Of a stretch of 64,000 bases of DNA, positions 26,231-34,713 are shown one piece after another. How positions within the stretch are numbered: position 1 is the first letter of the stretch; each line of letters starts with the position of its first letter. The notes below the pieces were generated by a model that saw only the letters and a list, made by a program, of their open reading frames with translations, ran no database searches and was not told the origin of the DNA. A program made the translations under genes and the position numbers. Source of the DNA: JAXGXT01 sp040772665 (GTDB taxonomy: Bacteria > Bacillota > Clostridia > Lachnospirales > Anaerotignaceae); assembly GCA_040772665.1 (NCBI GenBank), contig JAXGXT010000002.1, forward strand, positions 1-64,000. The letters are read 5' to 3'.

Positions 26231-26618
26231 GTTATCCACAATTCTTTTGTGGATAGAGTGCATAACTTATGTTACCCAAGGTGTAGACAAGTTTTAAAAA
26301 GTTTTCCCTTTTGTATATTTGTGATTTAAAAAACACAAATGTTTCTATTAATTTTTATAAGGAATTTACAAAAATTTAATATAATTAATGTTTTATTTCA
26401 ATAATTTTACATGATAATAATTTCCACAAACTATCCACAAATTTTGTTAAGAAAAGGTGTAAAAAAAAGATTAATAAACATATGATAATAACAATTCGGT
26501 ATTTAGTGTTAAAAAGTAATTTTATAACTAAATAAGGGATAAAAAGTTGCACATATGCACTAAAAACAGAAGTTGTCAACAAAAAAATGTTTACAACCAC
26601 CTCTATTTGTGGATAACT
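26231..26618. other. Cluster of DnaA-box sequences in an A/T-rich gap
   Basis: Four nonamers match or nearly match TTATCCACA: 26232-26240 (exact), 26249-26257 (TGTGGATAG, opposite strand), 26431-26439 (CTATCCACA) and 26609-26617 (TGTGGATAA, exact on the other strand). The first two form an inverted pair with an eight-base spacer. The gap between them is very A/T-rich. No dnaA or dnaN is near, so this is more likely a DnaA-binding or titration site, or coincidence, than the main origin. Confidence 0.5.
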
Positions 26619-26659
26619 AATGAAAATACGTACAAAACAGCTAAAAAAGGAGAAAAGTT

Positions 26660-27214
26660 ATGCACAGCTTAAAAACTTTGGAAGAAAGCTTAAAATCGAA
26701 ATTTCCCGAAAAAAGATTTGTTTTAGGCAGTGGAAATGTAAATTCCAAAATTATGCTTATAGGAGAAGCGCCGGGAGCAAATGAGGAGGAGCAGGGAAAG
26801 CCTTTTGTGGGAAAGGCAGGTAAAAACCTTGATGAATTTCTTGAATACGCCTGCATTAAAAGGGATGAGCTTTATATAACTAATGTGGTTAAGCTAAGAC
26901 CCACAAAAATAAGCCCCAAAACAGGCGGCCTTTTAAACAGAACTCCGTCTGAAAATGAAATTAAAGAATTCCTGCCTCTTCTTATGCTGGAAATAAAAGA
27001 AATAAATCCAAGCCTTGTTGTAACCCTTGGAAATGTTCCCCTTAGAGCTGTTTTGGGAGATAAAAAGGCAGAGATAGGAGCCTTTCACGGAAAGCTTATA
27101 GAAAAGGATGGGATTAGGCTGTTTCCCCTTTATCATCCTGCGGCTGTTATATATAATCCAAGCCTTAAGGAAATTTATATTTCCGATGTAAAGGCCATAA
27201 GAAAAATAATATAG
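26660..27214 (+). CDS. Uracil-DNA glycosylase, family 4-like, without iron-sulfur cysteines
   Basis: The protein removes uracil from DNA at the start of base-excision repair. The family 4 signature MLIGEAPGANEEEQGKPFVG is present near residue 31, with LYITNVVKLRPT and LYHPAAVIYNP further on. Family 4 enzymes normally bind a [4Fe-4S] cluster through four Cys: two near the N-terminus, one in VVKCRP and one in the next helix. Here the N-terminal pair is missing, the third position is Leu and the fourth is Phe, so the cluster must be absent. The 184-residue length is usual. The start follows AAAAAAGGAGAAAAG. Confidence 0.9.
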   Translation: MHSLKTLEESLKSKFPEKRFVLGSGNVNSKIMLIGEAPGANEEEQGKPFVGKAGKNLDEFLEYACIKRDELYITNVVKLRPTKISPKTGGLLNRTPSENEIKEFLPLLMLEIKEINPSLVVTLGNVPLRAVLGDKKAEIGAFHGKLIEKDGIRLFPLYHPAAVIYNPSLKEIYISDVKAIRKII

Positions 27215-27257
27215 TTAGCATGCTATTGGTTTAGTGACTTAAATAAATCCCGGGGTA

Positions 27258-27287
27258 TTGACGTTTGTGCAGTGAATAGAATATAAT
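27258..27287 (+). promoter_or_regulatory. Strong promoter of the candidate long noncoding RNA
   Basis: TTGACG (27258-27263) and TATAAT (27282-27287) are 18 bases apart. No coding frame follows for 1.4 kb, which is why the promoter is notable. Confidence 0.75.
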
Positions 27288-27742
27288 AAAATCAAGAAAA
27301 CGGAAGAGCAACAAGATGATATCTGTTGATGAAAGAGGTTACAGTTGAAACTTTAATTCATAAGTTGATAGTTGTTATATATCTTGTTGCGACGGAAGTT
27401 TCTTTAATTATATAAGGGATTTTTATAGATTCCGAAAGGGGGAAACCGCTAAAAAAACTATTTAAAGGCTTTAAATGATTTAAGTAAAACAAGCAAAGTA
27501 AAACAAGCAAAGCTTCAAAGGTTTAAAGGCTTCAAAAGGTTTTAAAAGTAAAGGGTTTTAAAAGTTCTAAAAAGTATGAAAACTTGATTTTAAAAATTAA
27601 TTGGTTAGTTCTAATGGATTAGCTCTAAAAGGTTAAAAGGCAGTTCTAAAAAATCAAAAGTTAGTCTAAAGCGATTGACAAGTTGGTTTAAAGGTTTAAC
27701 AAATTAGTTCTAAATGATACAAATTAGCTCTAAAGGATAGAA

Positions 27743-27990
27743 GTTGATTTAAGAAGTCAGCAAATTAGTTTTTAAAATTAATAACTAACAAGAAGTTTTA
27801 AGAAAATTAGCAGGTTGGTTTTGAAACGAATTAACAGGTTAGTTTAAAGATTTAAGAAGTTAGTTTTAAAGGTTACAGGTTGATTTAAAAAGTCAGCAAA
27901 TTAGTTTTTAAAATTAATAATTAACAAGAAGTTTTAAAGAAATTAGCAGGTTGGTTTTAAAATGATTTAACAGGTTAATTTTAAGATTTA
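27743..27990 (+). repeat. Direct repeat of 112 bases within the noncoding region
   Basis: 27743-27854 and 27879-27990 align over their full length (offset 136), both running from GTTGATTTA through GTCAGCAAATTAG and GAAGTTTTAA to AAGATTTA, with scattered substitutions and small shifts. Around them is a looser series of 20-28 base units sharing GTTTTAAA cores. Confidence 0.75.
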
Positions 27991-28459
27991 AAAAATGCTG
28001 AAGTTAATAAGTTAGTTTTAAAAGGTTAAAAGATTGGTTTTAAGAACTTTAAAAATTCAAAACTTTAAAAACTTAAAAAGCTTAGAAGTTTCAAAGGTGT
28101 GAAAGATTTCAAGAAAAGAAAAAAGCAAAGAACCTTGAAAAGTTTCACAAGGGAAGGAATGATTCCAATGAAAATGTTTGTTCTTACCTAAAAAAGATAA
28201 CCTTTGCAACTGAAGAAGGATGCAGGCAATAAGGCATCCGTGAATTAAATTCAAGAATGCGTGAAAATGGTTGTCAACAATCAAAACTGAATATTTAAGT
28301 AAGCAAGGTAAAAAAGTTAAGCTTACAAAGTAAGAAAAGCAAGAGAGTAAAAAAGTAATATAAGTAAAAAAGAAATAAAAGCAAGAGAGAAAGTAAGAGA
28401 AGAAAAAAATAAGAAGTTTAGAGTTTAAGGAGAAATAATTTGTCAGAAGAAATAGTATG

Positions 28460-28503
28460 AAAGGACTCGTCTGTTTAAGGTTTTAACAGTGCGGGTCCTT
28501 TTT
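28460..28503 (+). terminator. Intrinsic terminator ending the noncoding region
   Basis: AAGGAC pairs with GTCCTT; the stem continues through CG/CG and CTGTT/AACAG with small mismatches, followed by five T in total. It is a good candidate 3' end for the transcript starting near 27294. Confidence 0.75.
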
Positions 28504-28657
28504 CAATGTAAATTTTGCAGAAGTTCCTGTTTTGATTTTTCAAAAAGTAAATAAATTTGGCTAAAGCCCGAGGCTTTAAATATAGCCAGTATAAATTAAT
28601 AAAATTGAAAAAAGCTTAAACATTATAGTTTATATATATTTTGCGGATGAAAGCATC

Positions 28658-28686
28658 TTGTTTCACATAAACTTTGTATGTATAAT
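28658..28686 (+). promoter_or_regulatory. Sigma-A promoter of the first larA-like gene
   Basis: TTGTTT (28658-28663) and TATAAT (28681-28686) are 17 bases apart, about 50 bases before the start codon at 28738. Confidence 0.6.
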
Positions 28687-28737
28687 AAAGTTAATATGGA
28701 AACTGTGTTATATAAAAAAATAGAAAGGATGATTAAT

Positions 28738-30021
28738 ATGTATATTCCTTATGGAACAGGTGAATTAAGTTTTGATATAGAGAAAATGGCCCATTCTTTT
28801 GAGATTTTAGAATCAGACAGTTCTCAAATCAATCCTCCCAAGGACGAATCTGAAATAGTAAAGGATGCACTTAAATCGCCTATTAATTCAAAAAAATTAA
28901 GTGAGCTTGCTCGGGGCAAAAAAAATGCTGTAATAATTATAAGCGACCACACTCGTCCTGTGCCAAGCAAACACATTATTCCTCACATGCTTGCACAGCT
29001 TAGGGAGGGAAACCCCAAAATAGAAATCACGCTTCTTGTTGCAACAGGTTTTCATAGGCTTACAACAAAAGAAGAGCTTGTAAACAAACTTGGCAAAGAA
29101 ATTGTGGAAACCGAAAAGATTGTAATACACGATTGCCAAGATGAAAGTATGCTTGTGGATATAGGCGTTCTTCCCTCTGGGGCAAGGCTTATAATAAATA
29201 AAACGGCTGTTGAAACAGAACTTCTTGTTTCGGAAGGATTTATTGAACCTCACTTTTTTGCCGGATTTTCAGGTGGGCGGAAAAGTGTTCTTCCGGGAAT
29301 TTGCAGCAGAAAAACAGTTCTTGGCAACCACTGTGCTAAATTTATAGACAGCCCTTATGCCCGTGCAGGCGTACTAAAGGATAACCCTATACACACCGAT
29401 ATGGAAGAAGCCTGCATTCTTGCAAAACTTCAATTTATCACAAATGTTATAATAAACGGAAAAAAACAAGTTATTTCAGCCTTTGCAGGCCATCCTTTTG
29501 ATGCCCATGAAAAAGGTGCCAAAGAGCTTTTAAGCCAGTGTATGGTTAAACCTAAAACAAAGGGTGATATTGCAATTGCTTCCAACGGTGGTGCGCCTCT
29601 TGATCAAAATGTTTATCAGGCGGTTAAGGGAATGACTGCTGCTGAAAGTGCCGCAAAGGAAGACGGCGTTATTATAATGTGTGCAAAATGTGACGACGGT
29701 TCAGGCGGGGATGATTTTTATAAGGCATTGCGTGACTGCCAAAGCCCTGAGGCTCTTCTTGAAGAAATTTTAAAAACACCTATGGACGAAACAGAGCCTG
29801 ACCAATGGGAAGCTCAAATACTTGCAAGAATACTTTCAAAGCATAAGGTTATTTTTGTTGCCGCTTCTCATATGAAGCAGATGCTTGAAGAAATGAAAAT
29901 GACATATTCTCCAAGCCTTGAAGATGCAATGGAAAAGGCCAAGGAAATTAAGGGAGAAAAAAGCCACGTTGTTGTTATTGTTGACGGGGTTTCCGTTATA
30001 GTTGGAGAAAATAATAAATAA
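28738..30021 (+). CDS. larA: Nickel-dependent lactate racemase family protein (LarA)
   Basis: LarA interconverts D- and L-lactate using a nickel-pincer nucleotide attached to a lysine; relatives racemise or epimerise other 2-hydroxyacids. The first domain has SDHTRPVPS (catalytic His) and the central motif is IEPHFFAGFSGGRKSVLPG, with His and Lys exactly ten residues apart, as in LarA His174 and Lys184. The 427 residues match. The ATG at 28738 is preceded by AAAGGATGATT; the frame upstream is not conserved. LarB, LarC and LarE, needed for the cofactor, are not in the window. Substrate could be lactate or another 2-hydroxyacid used by the adjacent pathway. Confidence 0.88.
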   Translation: MYIPYGTGELSFDIEKMAHSFEILESDSSQINPPKDESEIVKDALKSPINSKKLSELARGKKNAVIIISDHTRPVPSKHIIPHMLAQLREGNPKIEITLLVATGFHRLTTKEELVNKLGKEIVETEKIVIHDCQDESMLVDIGVLPSGARLIINKTAVETELLVSEGFIEPHFFAGFSGGRKSVLPGICSRKTVLGNHCAKFIDSPYARAGVLKDNPIHTDMEEACILAKLQFITNVIINGKKQVISAFAGHPFDAHEKGAKELLSQCMVKPKTKGDIAIASNGGAPLDQNVYQAVKGMTAAESAAKEDGVIIMCAKCDDGSGGDDFYKALRDCQSPEALLEEILKTPMDETEPDQWEAQILARILSKHKVIFVAASHMKQMLEEMKMTYSPSLEDAMEKAKEIKGEKSHVVVIVDGVSVIVGENNK

Positions 30022-30061
30022 AAAGATATGCAAAGCATAAGGTTTTGTTTTTTTAGTCTTT

Positions 30062-30090
30062 AAGCCGCTGAAATTTCAGCGGCTTAATTT
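30062..30090 (+). terminator. Terminator-like hairpin after larA
   Basis: AAGCCGCTGAAA is followed by its complement TTTCAGCGGCTT, giving a perfect palindrome that ends in TTAATTT. The T tract is short. Confidence 0.6.
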
Positions 30091-30162
30091 ATGTGTTGAT
30101 TTTATTATATTTTTATGCCTATTATATAAGAGAGTTAAAACAATTGAAAGGAAGATGCATCC

Positions 30163-31464
30163 GTGGTTGATAAATTTAAAGATTATACTAACATTGAAAA
30201 GCTTTTGGAAGAAACTAAAATTCCAAAAATGTTTAAAGTAAGACAGAAGTTTTCAAGGGAAAAAATTCAAGACGTTGCGGCGGAAACAAAAAAGCAATTA
30301 GAAGAGGCGGATATAAAAAATCTTATAAAAAAAGGCATGAGTATTGCAGTTACAGGCAGCAGCAGAGGTATTGCCAACATGAATATTGTTCTTCGTGAAA
30401 CAGTGGCATTTTTAAAAGAAAACGGAGCAGAGCCTTTTATTATACCTGCCATGGGCAGCCACGGCGGTTCAACAGCCCAAGGACAAAAGGAAATACTTTC
30501 GGCTTATGGCATAACAGAAGAATTTTGCGGCTGTCCCATAAAAAGCTCTATGGAAACTGTGCAGATAGGCAGTGTTTACGAAGGAGAAAAGGCTCTTCCT
30601 GTATATATGGACAAGTATGCATATGAGGCTGATGCCATTGTTGCAGTAAACAGAATAAAGCCCCACAGTGCTTTTAGAGGCGAATATGAATCGGGGATAA
30701 TGAAGATGCTTTGCATAGGCCTTGGCAAACAAAAAGGTGCAGACTATATGCATAATGATGGTTTTAAATATTTCAAAACAAGAATACCGCTGTTTGGAAA
30801 TTATGTAAGAACACATACAAACGTGCTTTTTGGGGTGGGAACAATAGAAAACGCTTTTGACGAAACAAATAAAGTGGTTGTGCTTAAAAATGAAGAAATT
30901 GCAGAAAAGGAACCTGAACTTCTTGAATATGCAAAAAGCCTTATGCCGAAGATTTGGATTGAGGAAACAGATGTTTTAATCGTAAGGCAAATAGGAAAAA
31001 ACTTTTCGGGAAGCGGCATGGACCCCAACGTAACAGGCACTTGGTCAACACCTTACGGCGGCGGCGGAATAAAAAAACAACGCACCTGCGTCTTAGACCT
31101 TACTGATGTTTCCCATGGAAACGGCCTTGGAATAGGACAGGCGGATACCACAACATTAAGGTTTTTAAATAAAATGGACTTTCTTGCCACATATCCAAAT
31201 GCACTTACGTCAACAGTTTTTCTTCCCGTTAAGCTGCCGATGGTTATGAAAAATGACGAAATGGCAATAAAGGGAGTAATTAAAACCTGCAACGAAATTG
31301 ATAATTCAAAACCAAAAATAGTTATGATTAAAAACTCCCTGGATGTGGAGGAAATATATCTTTCAGAAGCTTTTTTGGAGGAAGCCAGGAAAAATGAAAA
31401 TTTTGAAATTTTAAGCGACTGTCAATATTTGAATTTTGACAAAGAAGGAAATCTTATAATATAA
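30163..31464 (+). CDS. Second LarA-superfamily protein, possible nickel-pincer isomerase
   Basis: The 433-residue protein shares the two-domain layout and VTGSSRGIAN (near residue 63), PAMGSHGGST and RIKPHSAFRGEYESG motifs of DUF2088-type LarA relatives, followed by a lysine-containing IMKMLCIGLGKQKG. It is distant from the gene before it and probably acts on another hydroxyacid. Assignment to a particular LarA-homologue group cannot be made without a search. It starts at GTG 30163 after AAAGGAAGATG, with its own promoter-like TTGATT (30096-30101) and TATTAT (30120-30125), 18 bases apart. A terminator follows. Confidence 0.78.
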   Translation: MVDKFKDYTNIEKLLEETKIPKMFKVRQKFSREKIQDVAAETKKQLEEADIKNLIKKGMSIAVTGSSRGIANMNIVLRETVAFLKENGAEPFIIPAMGSHGGSTAQGQKEILSAYGITEEFCGCPIKSSMETVQIGSVYEGEKALPVYMDKYAYEADAIVAVNRIKPHSAFRGEYESGIMKMLCIGLGKQKGADYMHNDGFKYFKTRIPLFGNYVRTHTNVLFGVGTIENAFDETNKVVVLKNEEIAEKEPELLEYAKSLMPKIWIEETDVLIVRQIGKNFSGSGMDPNVTGTWSTPYGGGGIKKQRTCVLDLTDVSHGNGLGIGQADTTTLRFLNKMDFLATYPNALTSTVFLPVKLPMVMKNDEMAIKGVIKTCNEIDNSKPKIVMIKNSLDVEEIYLSEAFLEEARKNENFEILSDCQYLNFDKEGNLII

Positions 31465-31470
31465 ATATTG

Positions 31471-31505
31471 AAAAAGGCGGAGCTTGATATATTTCCGCCT
31501 TTTTG
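31471..31505 (+). terminator. Intrinsic terminator before the sigma-54 activator gene
   Basis: AAAGGCGGA pairs with TCCGCCTTT across a 12-base loop and is followed by T residues. Confidence 0.8.
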
Positions 31506-31535
31506 TGAAGAAAAAACATTTGTGAGGTGAAAATA

Positions 31536-33440
31536 ATGAAGGATATACTTTTGGTTGCACCATATGAAGAACTGTTTGAAAGTTGCTCTCAGCTTATAAA
31601 AGAAAAGAATATCAAAAACGTGGAAGTTGTTTTAGTGAAAACCGAAGAAGAATATAACCTTGAAGCCATTGTTAACGAAAAAAGTCCTTTGGTTGTTATA
31701 TCAAGAGGAGGAATTTACAGTAAAATCAAGGATATGTTTGGTTCTATAGCAGTTGTTGAAATGAAAATAAGTGCATATGATATTGTAAACAGCATTAAAG
31801 AGATTTTTGATATTGAAGAAGCCGTTGCAGTTTTAGGCTATGAAAATATTACATATGGTTTTGATATTCTTGAAACCATAAAAAAAGTGAATGTTGTTAA
31901 AGTTAAGCGTGAAGAAGGAAAAGATTTAAGAGCCTCAATTGAAGAGTGTGTGAAAAAGGGTATAAAAGTTTTTATGGGTGACACAAAGGTAACAAGAGTG
32001 TGTGAAGAAATGGGACACAAGTGTTATCTTATAAGAAGCGGCGAGGCTTCTGTTGTAAGTGCTCTTGAAAAGGCAGATGAAATTTTAAGAATATTAAAAG
32101 ACCAGATGGAAAACAGCAAAAGATATGAAGCTCTTATGGACTGTGTTCATGACGGGGTTATCGCAACAGATGAAGAAAGCAGAATAGTTGCCTATAACAA
32201 CACGGCACAGGAGATTTTAGGAATTGAAAAAAATGAGTTTTTGGGAAAAAAAATTGACGAGCTTTTCCCGGAAGAAAAAGACAAGCCTTCTTTTTATAAC
32301 AACAGATCTGTCTATGATGTTATTGAAAAAATAAACGGAGTAAATGTAACTTTAACACGAATACCCATAAAGGTTTTAGACGAAGACAAAGGCTCTGTTT
32401 CAGTTTTTCAGGACATACGAAAACTTCAGAAGTTTGAGCAAAAGGTAAGGGCACAGCTTTCAGGCAAGGGTCTTAAAGCCAAATATGAGTTTTCAGACAT
32501 AATATACGAAAGCTCTGTCATGAAAAAAGCCGTTGACAAAGCAAAAAAATTCAGCCTTTTTGATTCAAATGTTTTAATACAAGGCAGTTCAGGAGTTGGA
32601 AAGGAACTTTTTGTACAAAGCATGCACAGCTACAGCCATAGAAAAAGAGGGCCTTTTGTTGCAATTAACTGCGGGGCGCTTCCTGAAAGCATTATAGAAA
32701 GTGAGCTTTTCGGTTACGAGGAGGGTGCTTTTACAGGTTCTAAAAAAGGCGGAAAGCCGGGTGTTTTTGAAATGGCACACAAAGGCACTATTTTTCTTGA
32801 CGAAATAAGCGAGCTGCCCATAAACATTCAAAGCCAGCTTTTGCGTGTTATTCAGGAAAGGGAGATTATGCGGCTTGGAGACAACAAGGTTATTCCCCTT
32901 GATATAAGAATAATATGTGCAACAAATAAAAGCCTTAGGAAAATGGTAGAAGAGGGGAAATTCAGAGAAGACCTTTTTTTCAGAATAAACACCTTAAGCT
33001 TTGTTATACCTCCCCTTAAAAAAAGAATAGAGGACATAAAAGTTTTAAGTGATTTTTACCTCGAAAAATATTGCAAAAAATATTCCAAAGAAGTTAAAGG
33101 TTTTACTTCTGAGGCAATAAAGGTGCTTTCGGAAAATGAGTTTAAGGGCAACGTAAGAGAACTTCAAAATCTTATAGAAAGAGCCGTTATTCTTTGCGAC
33201 AAAAATATAATAGACCAAAAAGATATTATTGATGAAGATATGGAAGATTTCAAAAATGATGTAACAGAAAATGAAGAGGAATTTTTAGAAAAAGATTATT
33301 CACTTAAAGAATTGGAAAATAAATATATTAATTATATTTTTCAAAGAGAAGAAGGCTCTGTTAAAAAGGCTTGTGAAATTTTAAAAATTGACAGAACAAC
33401 ACTATGGAGAAAAATGAAAGACAATAGTGAAGTGTTGTAA
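31536..33440 (+). CDS. PrpR-like sigma-54-dependent transcriptional activator
   Basis: Domains in order: PrpR-type sensor (about residues 1-185), PAS domain (about 200-300), AAA+ ATPase (about 325-555) and a Fis-type helix-turn-helix at the end (VKKACEILKIDRTTLWRKM). The ATPase has Walker A GSSGVGKE, the sigma-54 contact loop EGAFTGSKKGG (the usual GAFTGA, with Ser last) and Walker B GTIFLDEISELP. The protein activates RNA polymerase with sigma-54 at -24/-12 promoters when its sensor binds a small molecule. Two such promoters lie downstream at 33627 and 39455. ATG 31536 follows TGTGAGGTGA; an in-frame GTG at 31527 is within that site. Confidence 0.95.
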   Translation: MKDILLVAPYEELFESCSQLIKEKNIKNVEVVLVKTEEEYNLEAIVNEKSPLVVISRGGIYSKIKDMFGSIAVVEMKISAYDIVNSIKEIFDIEEAVAVLGYENITYGFDILETIKKVNVVKVKREEGKDLRASIEECVKKGIKVFMGDTKVTRVCEEMGHKCYLIRSGEASVVSALEKADEILRILKDQMENSKRYEALMDCVHDGVIATDEESRIVAYNNTAQEILGIEKNEFLGKKIDELFPEEKDKPSFYNNRSVYDVIEKINGVNVTLTRIPIKVLDEDKGSVSVFQDIRKLQKFEQKVRAQLSGKGLKAKYEFSDIIYESSVMKKAVDKAKKFSLFDSNVLIQGSSGVGKELFVQSMHSYSHRKRGPFVAINCGALPESIIESELFGYEEGAFTGSKKGGKPGVFEMAHKGTIFLDEISELPINIQSQLLRVIQEREIMRLGDNKVIPLDIRIICATNKSLRKMVEEGKFREDLFFRINTLSFVIPPLKKRIEDIKVLSDFYLEKYCKKYSKEVKGFTSEAIKVLSENEFKGNVRELQNLIERAVILCDKNIIDQKDIIDEDMEDFKNDVTENEEEFLEKDYSLKELENKYINYIFQREEGSVKKACEILKIDRTTLWRKMKDNSEVL

Positions 33441-33626
33441 ATACAAACAGCTTGGGTTGATAAATGCAACAAGGGGTTTTGCAAAAGAAAAGAAATGTAA
33501 TCATTCCTGTTTTTAAAAAATAAAGATTTTGAAAAAACTATGTAAAATGTAATATATATTAAGAAAAGCTTAAGAAAATATATTAAAAACAAACAAAGAT
33601 TATAATAAATTAATTTGTATCGAACT

Positions 33627-33643
33627 TTGGCATATAAATTGCT
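33627..33643 (+). promoter_or_regulatory. Sigma-54 promoter (-24/-12) of the hydroxyacid dehydrogenase gene
   Basis: TTGGCATATAAATTGCT contains GG at 33629-33630 and GC at 33641-33642 with exactly ten bases between, and matches the TTGGCA-N5/6-TTGC consensus. It lies about 80 bases before the GTG start and just downstream of the activator gene. Confidence 0.8.
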
Positions 33644-33720
33644 CTTTAATATATTAATTGCAGGCAGCAAATTTCAGCTGTCCTCTTAAAAGGATTATAA
33701 AACATTAAGGAGGCTTTAAA

Positions 33721-34713
33721 GTGGCAAAGTTTGTGATGTCTCAGGCTGTTTGTGCTGAGGGAATGGAAAGACTTAAAGAAAATGGTATAACAGATATATA
33801 TGTTGCTAATGACGGAGATCCAAATAATTATATCGGCGAAATGAAAGATGCCGATGCTGTAATAATCAGAATTGCGAAAATGGATAAAAACGCAATAGAA
33901 AATTCTCCAAACCTTAAAGTAATAGGAAGAACGGGAGTTGGCTATGACAGTGTGGATGTGGCTGCTGCAACTGCTGCAGGAATTCCTGTTGTTATAACAC
34001 CAGGCGCAAATGCCCACTCTGTTGCAGAGCACTCCGTTGCGCTTATGATGGCTCTTTCAAAGGATATGATTAATGCCCACGAAGGAACATGCAAAGGTTT
34101 GTTTTCATCTGTTAGAAACCAAGGCAGATGCACAGAGATTTTAGGAAAAAAGGCAGGAATTATCGGCCTTGGAAGCATAGGCGACAAAACAGCTCAAATA
34201 TGTAAAGCCTTAGGTATGAAAATTTTAGGCTATGACCCTTTTTTATCTAAAGAAGAGATTGAAAAAAGAGGTTATGAATATTTTTCAGACTATGAAGAAC
34301 TTGTTAAAGAAGCAGATTTTGTTTCAATTCATGTTCCTCTTGTTGAAAAAACAAGAAACATGATTGGTAAAAAACAGCTTGAAACCATGAAAAAAACAGC
34401 ATACATAGTAAACTGCTCAAGAGGCGGAATTGTTAACGAAGCGGACTTGATTGATGCACTTAATAACGACGTTATAGCAGGGGCGGCACTTGATGTTTTT
34501 GAATGTGAGCCTGAAGACCCTAAAGAGGGAGATTTAATTCTTAAAGCAAAAAACATAATTGTAACACCTCATAGTGCGGCGCAGACAAGAGAAGCTGTAA
34601 TAAACATGGCAACAATGTGCGTTGACGGCTGTGTTGCAGTTATGAATGGTGAAAAATGGCCTTGTGTGGCTGATGAAAAGGTTTATAACCATCCTAAATG
34701 GGCGGGTAAATAA
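33721..34713 (+). CDS. D-isomer-specific 2-hydroxyacid dehydrogenase family protein
   Basis: This NAD-dependent dehydrogenase interconverts a 2-hydroxyacid and a 2-oxoacid. The Rossmann motif is GLGSIGDKTA and the catalytic triad is visible as Arg in VNCSRGGIVNEADL, Glu in DVFECEPEDP and His in TPHSAAQTREA. It resembles phosphoglycerate dehydrogenase (SerA) cores but at 330 residues lacks the ACT or ASB regulatory domains, so a catabolic substrate is likely. It starts at GTG 33721 after AAGGAGGC. A sigma-54 promoter upstream links it to the PrpR-like activator, and the Tct transporter genes follow. Confidence 0.9.
   Translation: MAKFVMSQAVCAEGMERLKENGITDIYVANDGDPNNYIGEMKDADAVIIRIAKMDKNAIENSPNLKVIGRTGVGYDSVDVAAATAAGIPVVITPGANAHSVAEHSVALMMALSKDMINAHEGTCKGLFSSVRNQGRCTEILGKKAGIIGLGSIGDKTAQICKALGMKILGYDPFLSKEEIEKRGYEYFSDYEELVKEADFVSIHVPLVEKTRNMIGKKQLETMKKTAYIVNCSRGGIVNEADLIDALNNDVIAGAALDVFECEPEDPKEGDLILKAKNIIVTPHSAAQTREAVINMATMCVDGCVAVMNGEKWPCVADEKVYNHPKWAGK

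Larger units (their letters stand above)
27294..28503 (+). ncRNA. Candidate long noncoding RNA of about 1.2 kb
   Basis: Between a strong promoter and a strong terminator there is no plus-strand frame of 60 codons or more. The 5' part has a perfect 10-bp stem, GCAACAAGAT (27308-27317) with ATCTTGTTGC (27381-27390), then a less repetitive segment with GATTCCGAAAGGGGGAAACC near 27431. From about 27470 to 28080 the DNA is a degenerate string of TTAGTTTTAAAGGTTA-like units, poor in C (in 27781-27840 there are 12 G but 5 C). From 28300 to 28440 it is almost all purine. I do not recognise a known RNA family. It could also be a decayed repeat region. Confidence 0.5.

Noticed and set aside
26231..26618. 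Main replication origin
   Set aside because: Only four DnaA boxes, no dnaA, dnaN or rpmH nearby, and no visible switch of gene orientation at this point. Kept as a DnaA-box cluster only.
27308..27460. 6S RNA, tmRNA or RNase P RNA at the 5' end of the noncoding locus
   Set aside because: No open central bubble rod as in 6S, no tag frame or tRNA-like ends as in tmRNA, and no RNase P core motif could be found.
28057..28284. A 75-codon minus-strand frame within the noncoding locus
   Set aside because: Composition is that of random A/T-rich DNA, there is no ribosome site, and nothing similar occurs in the adjacent repeat units.
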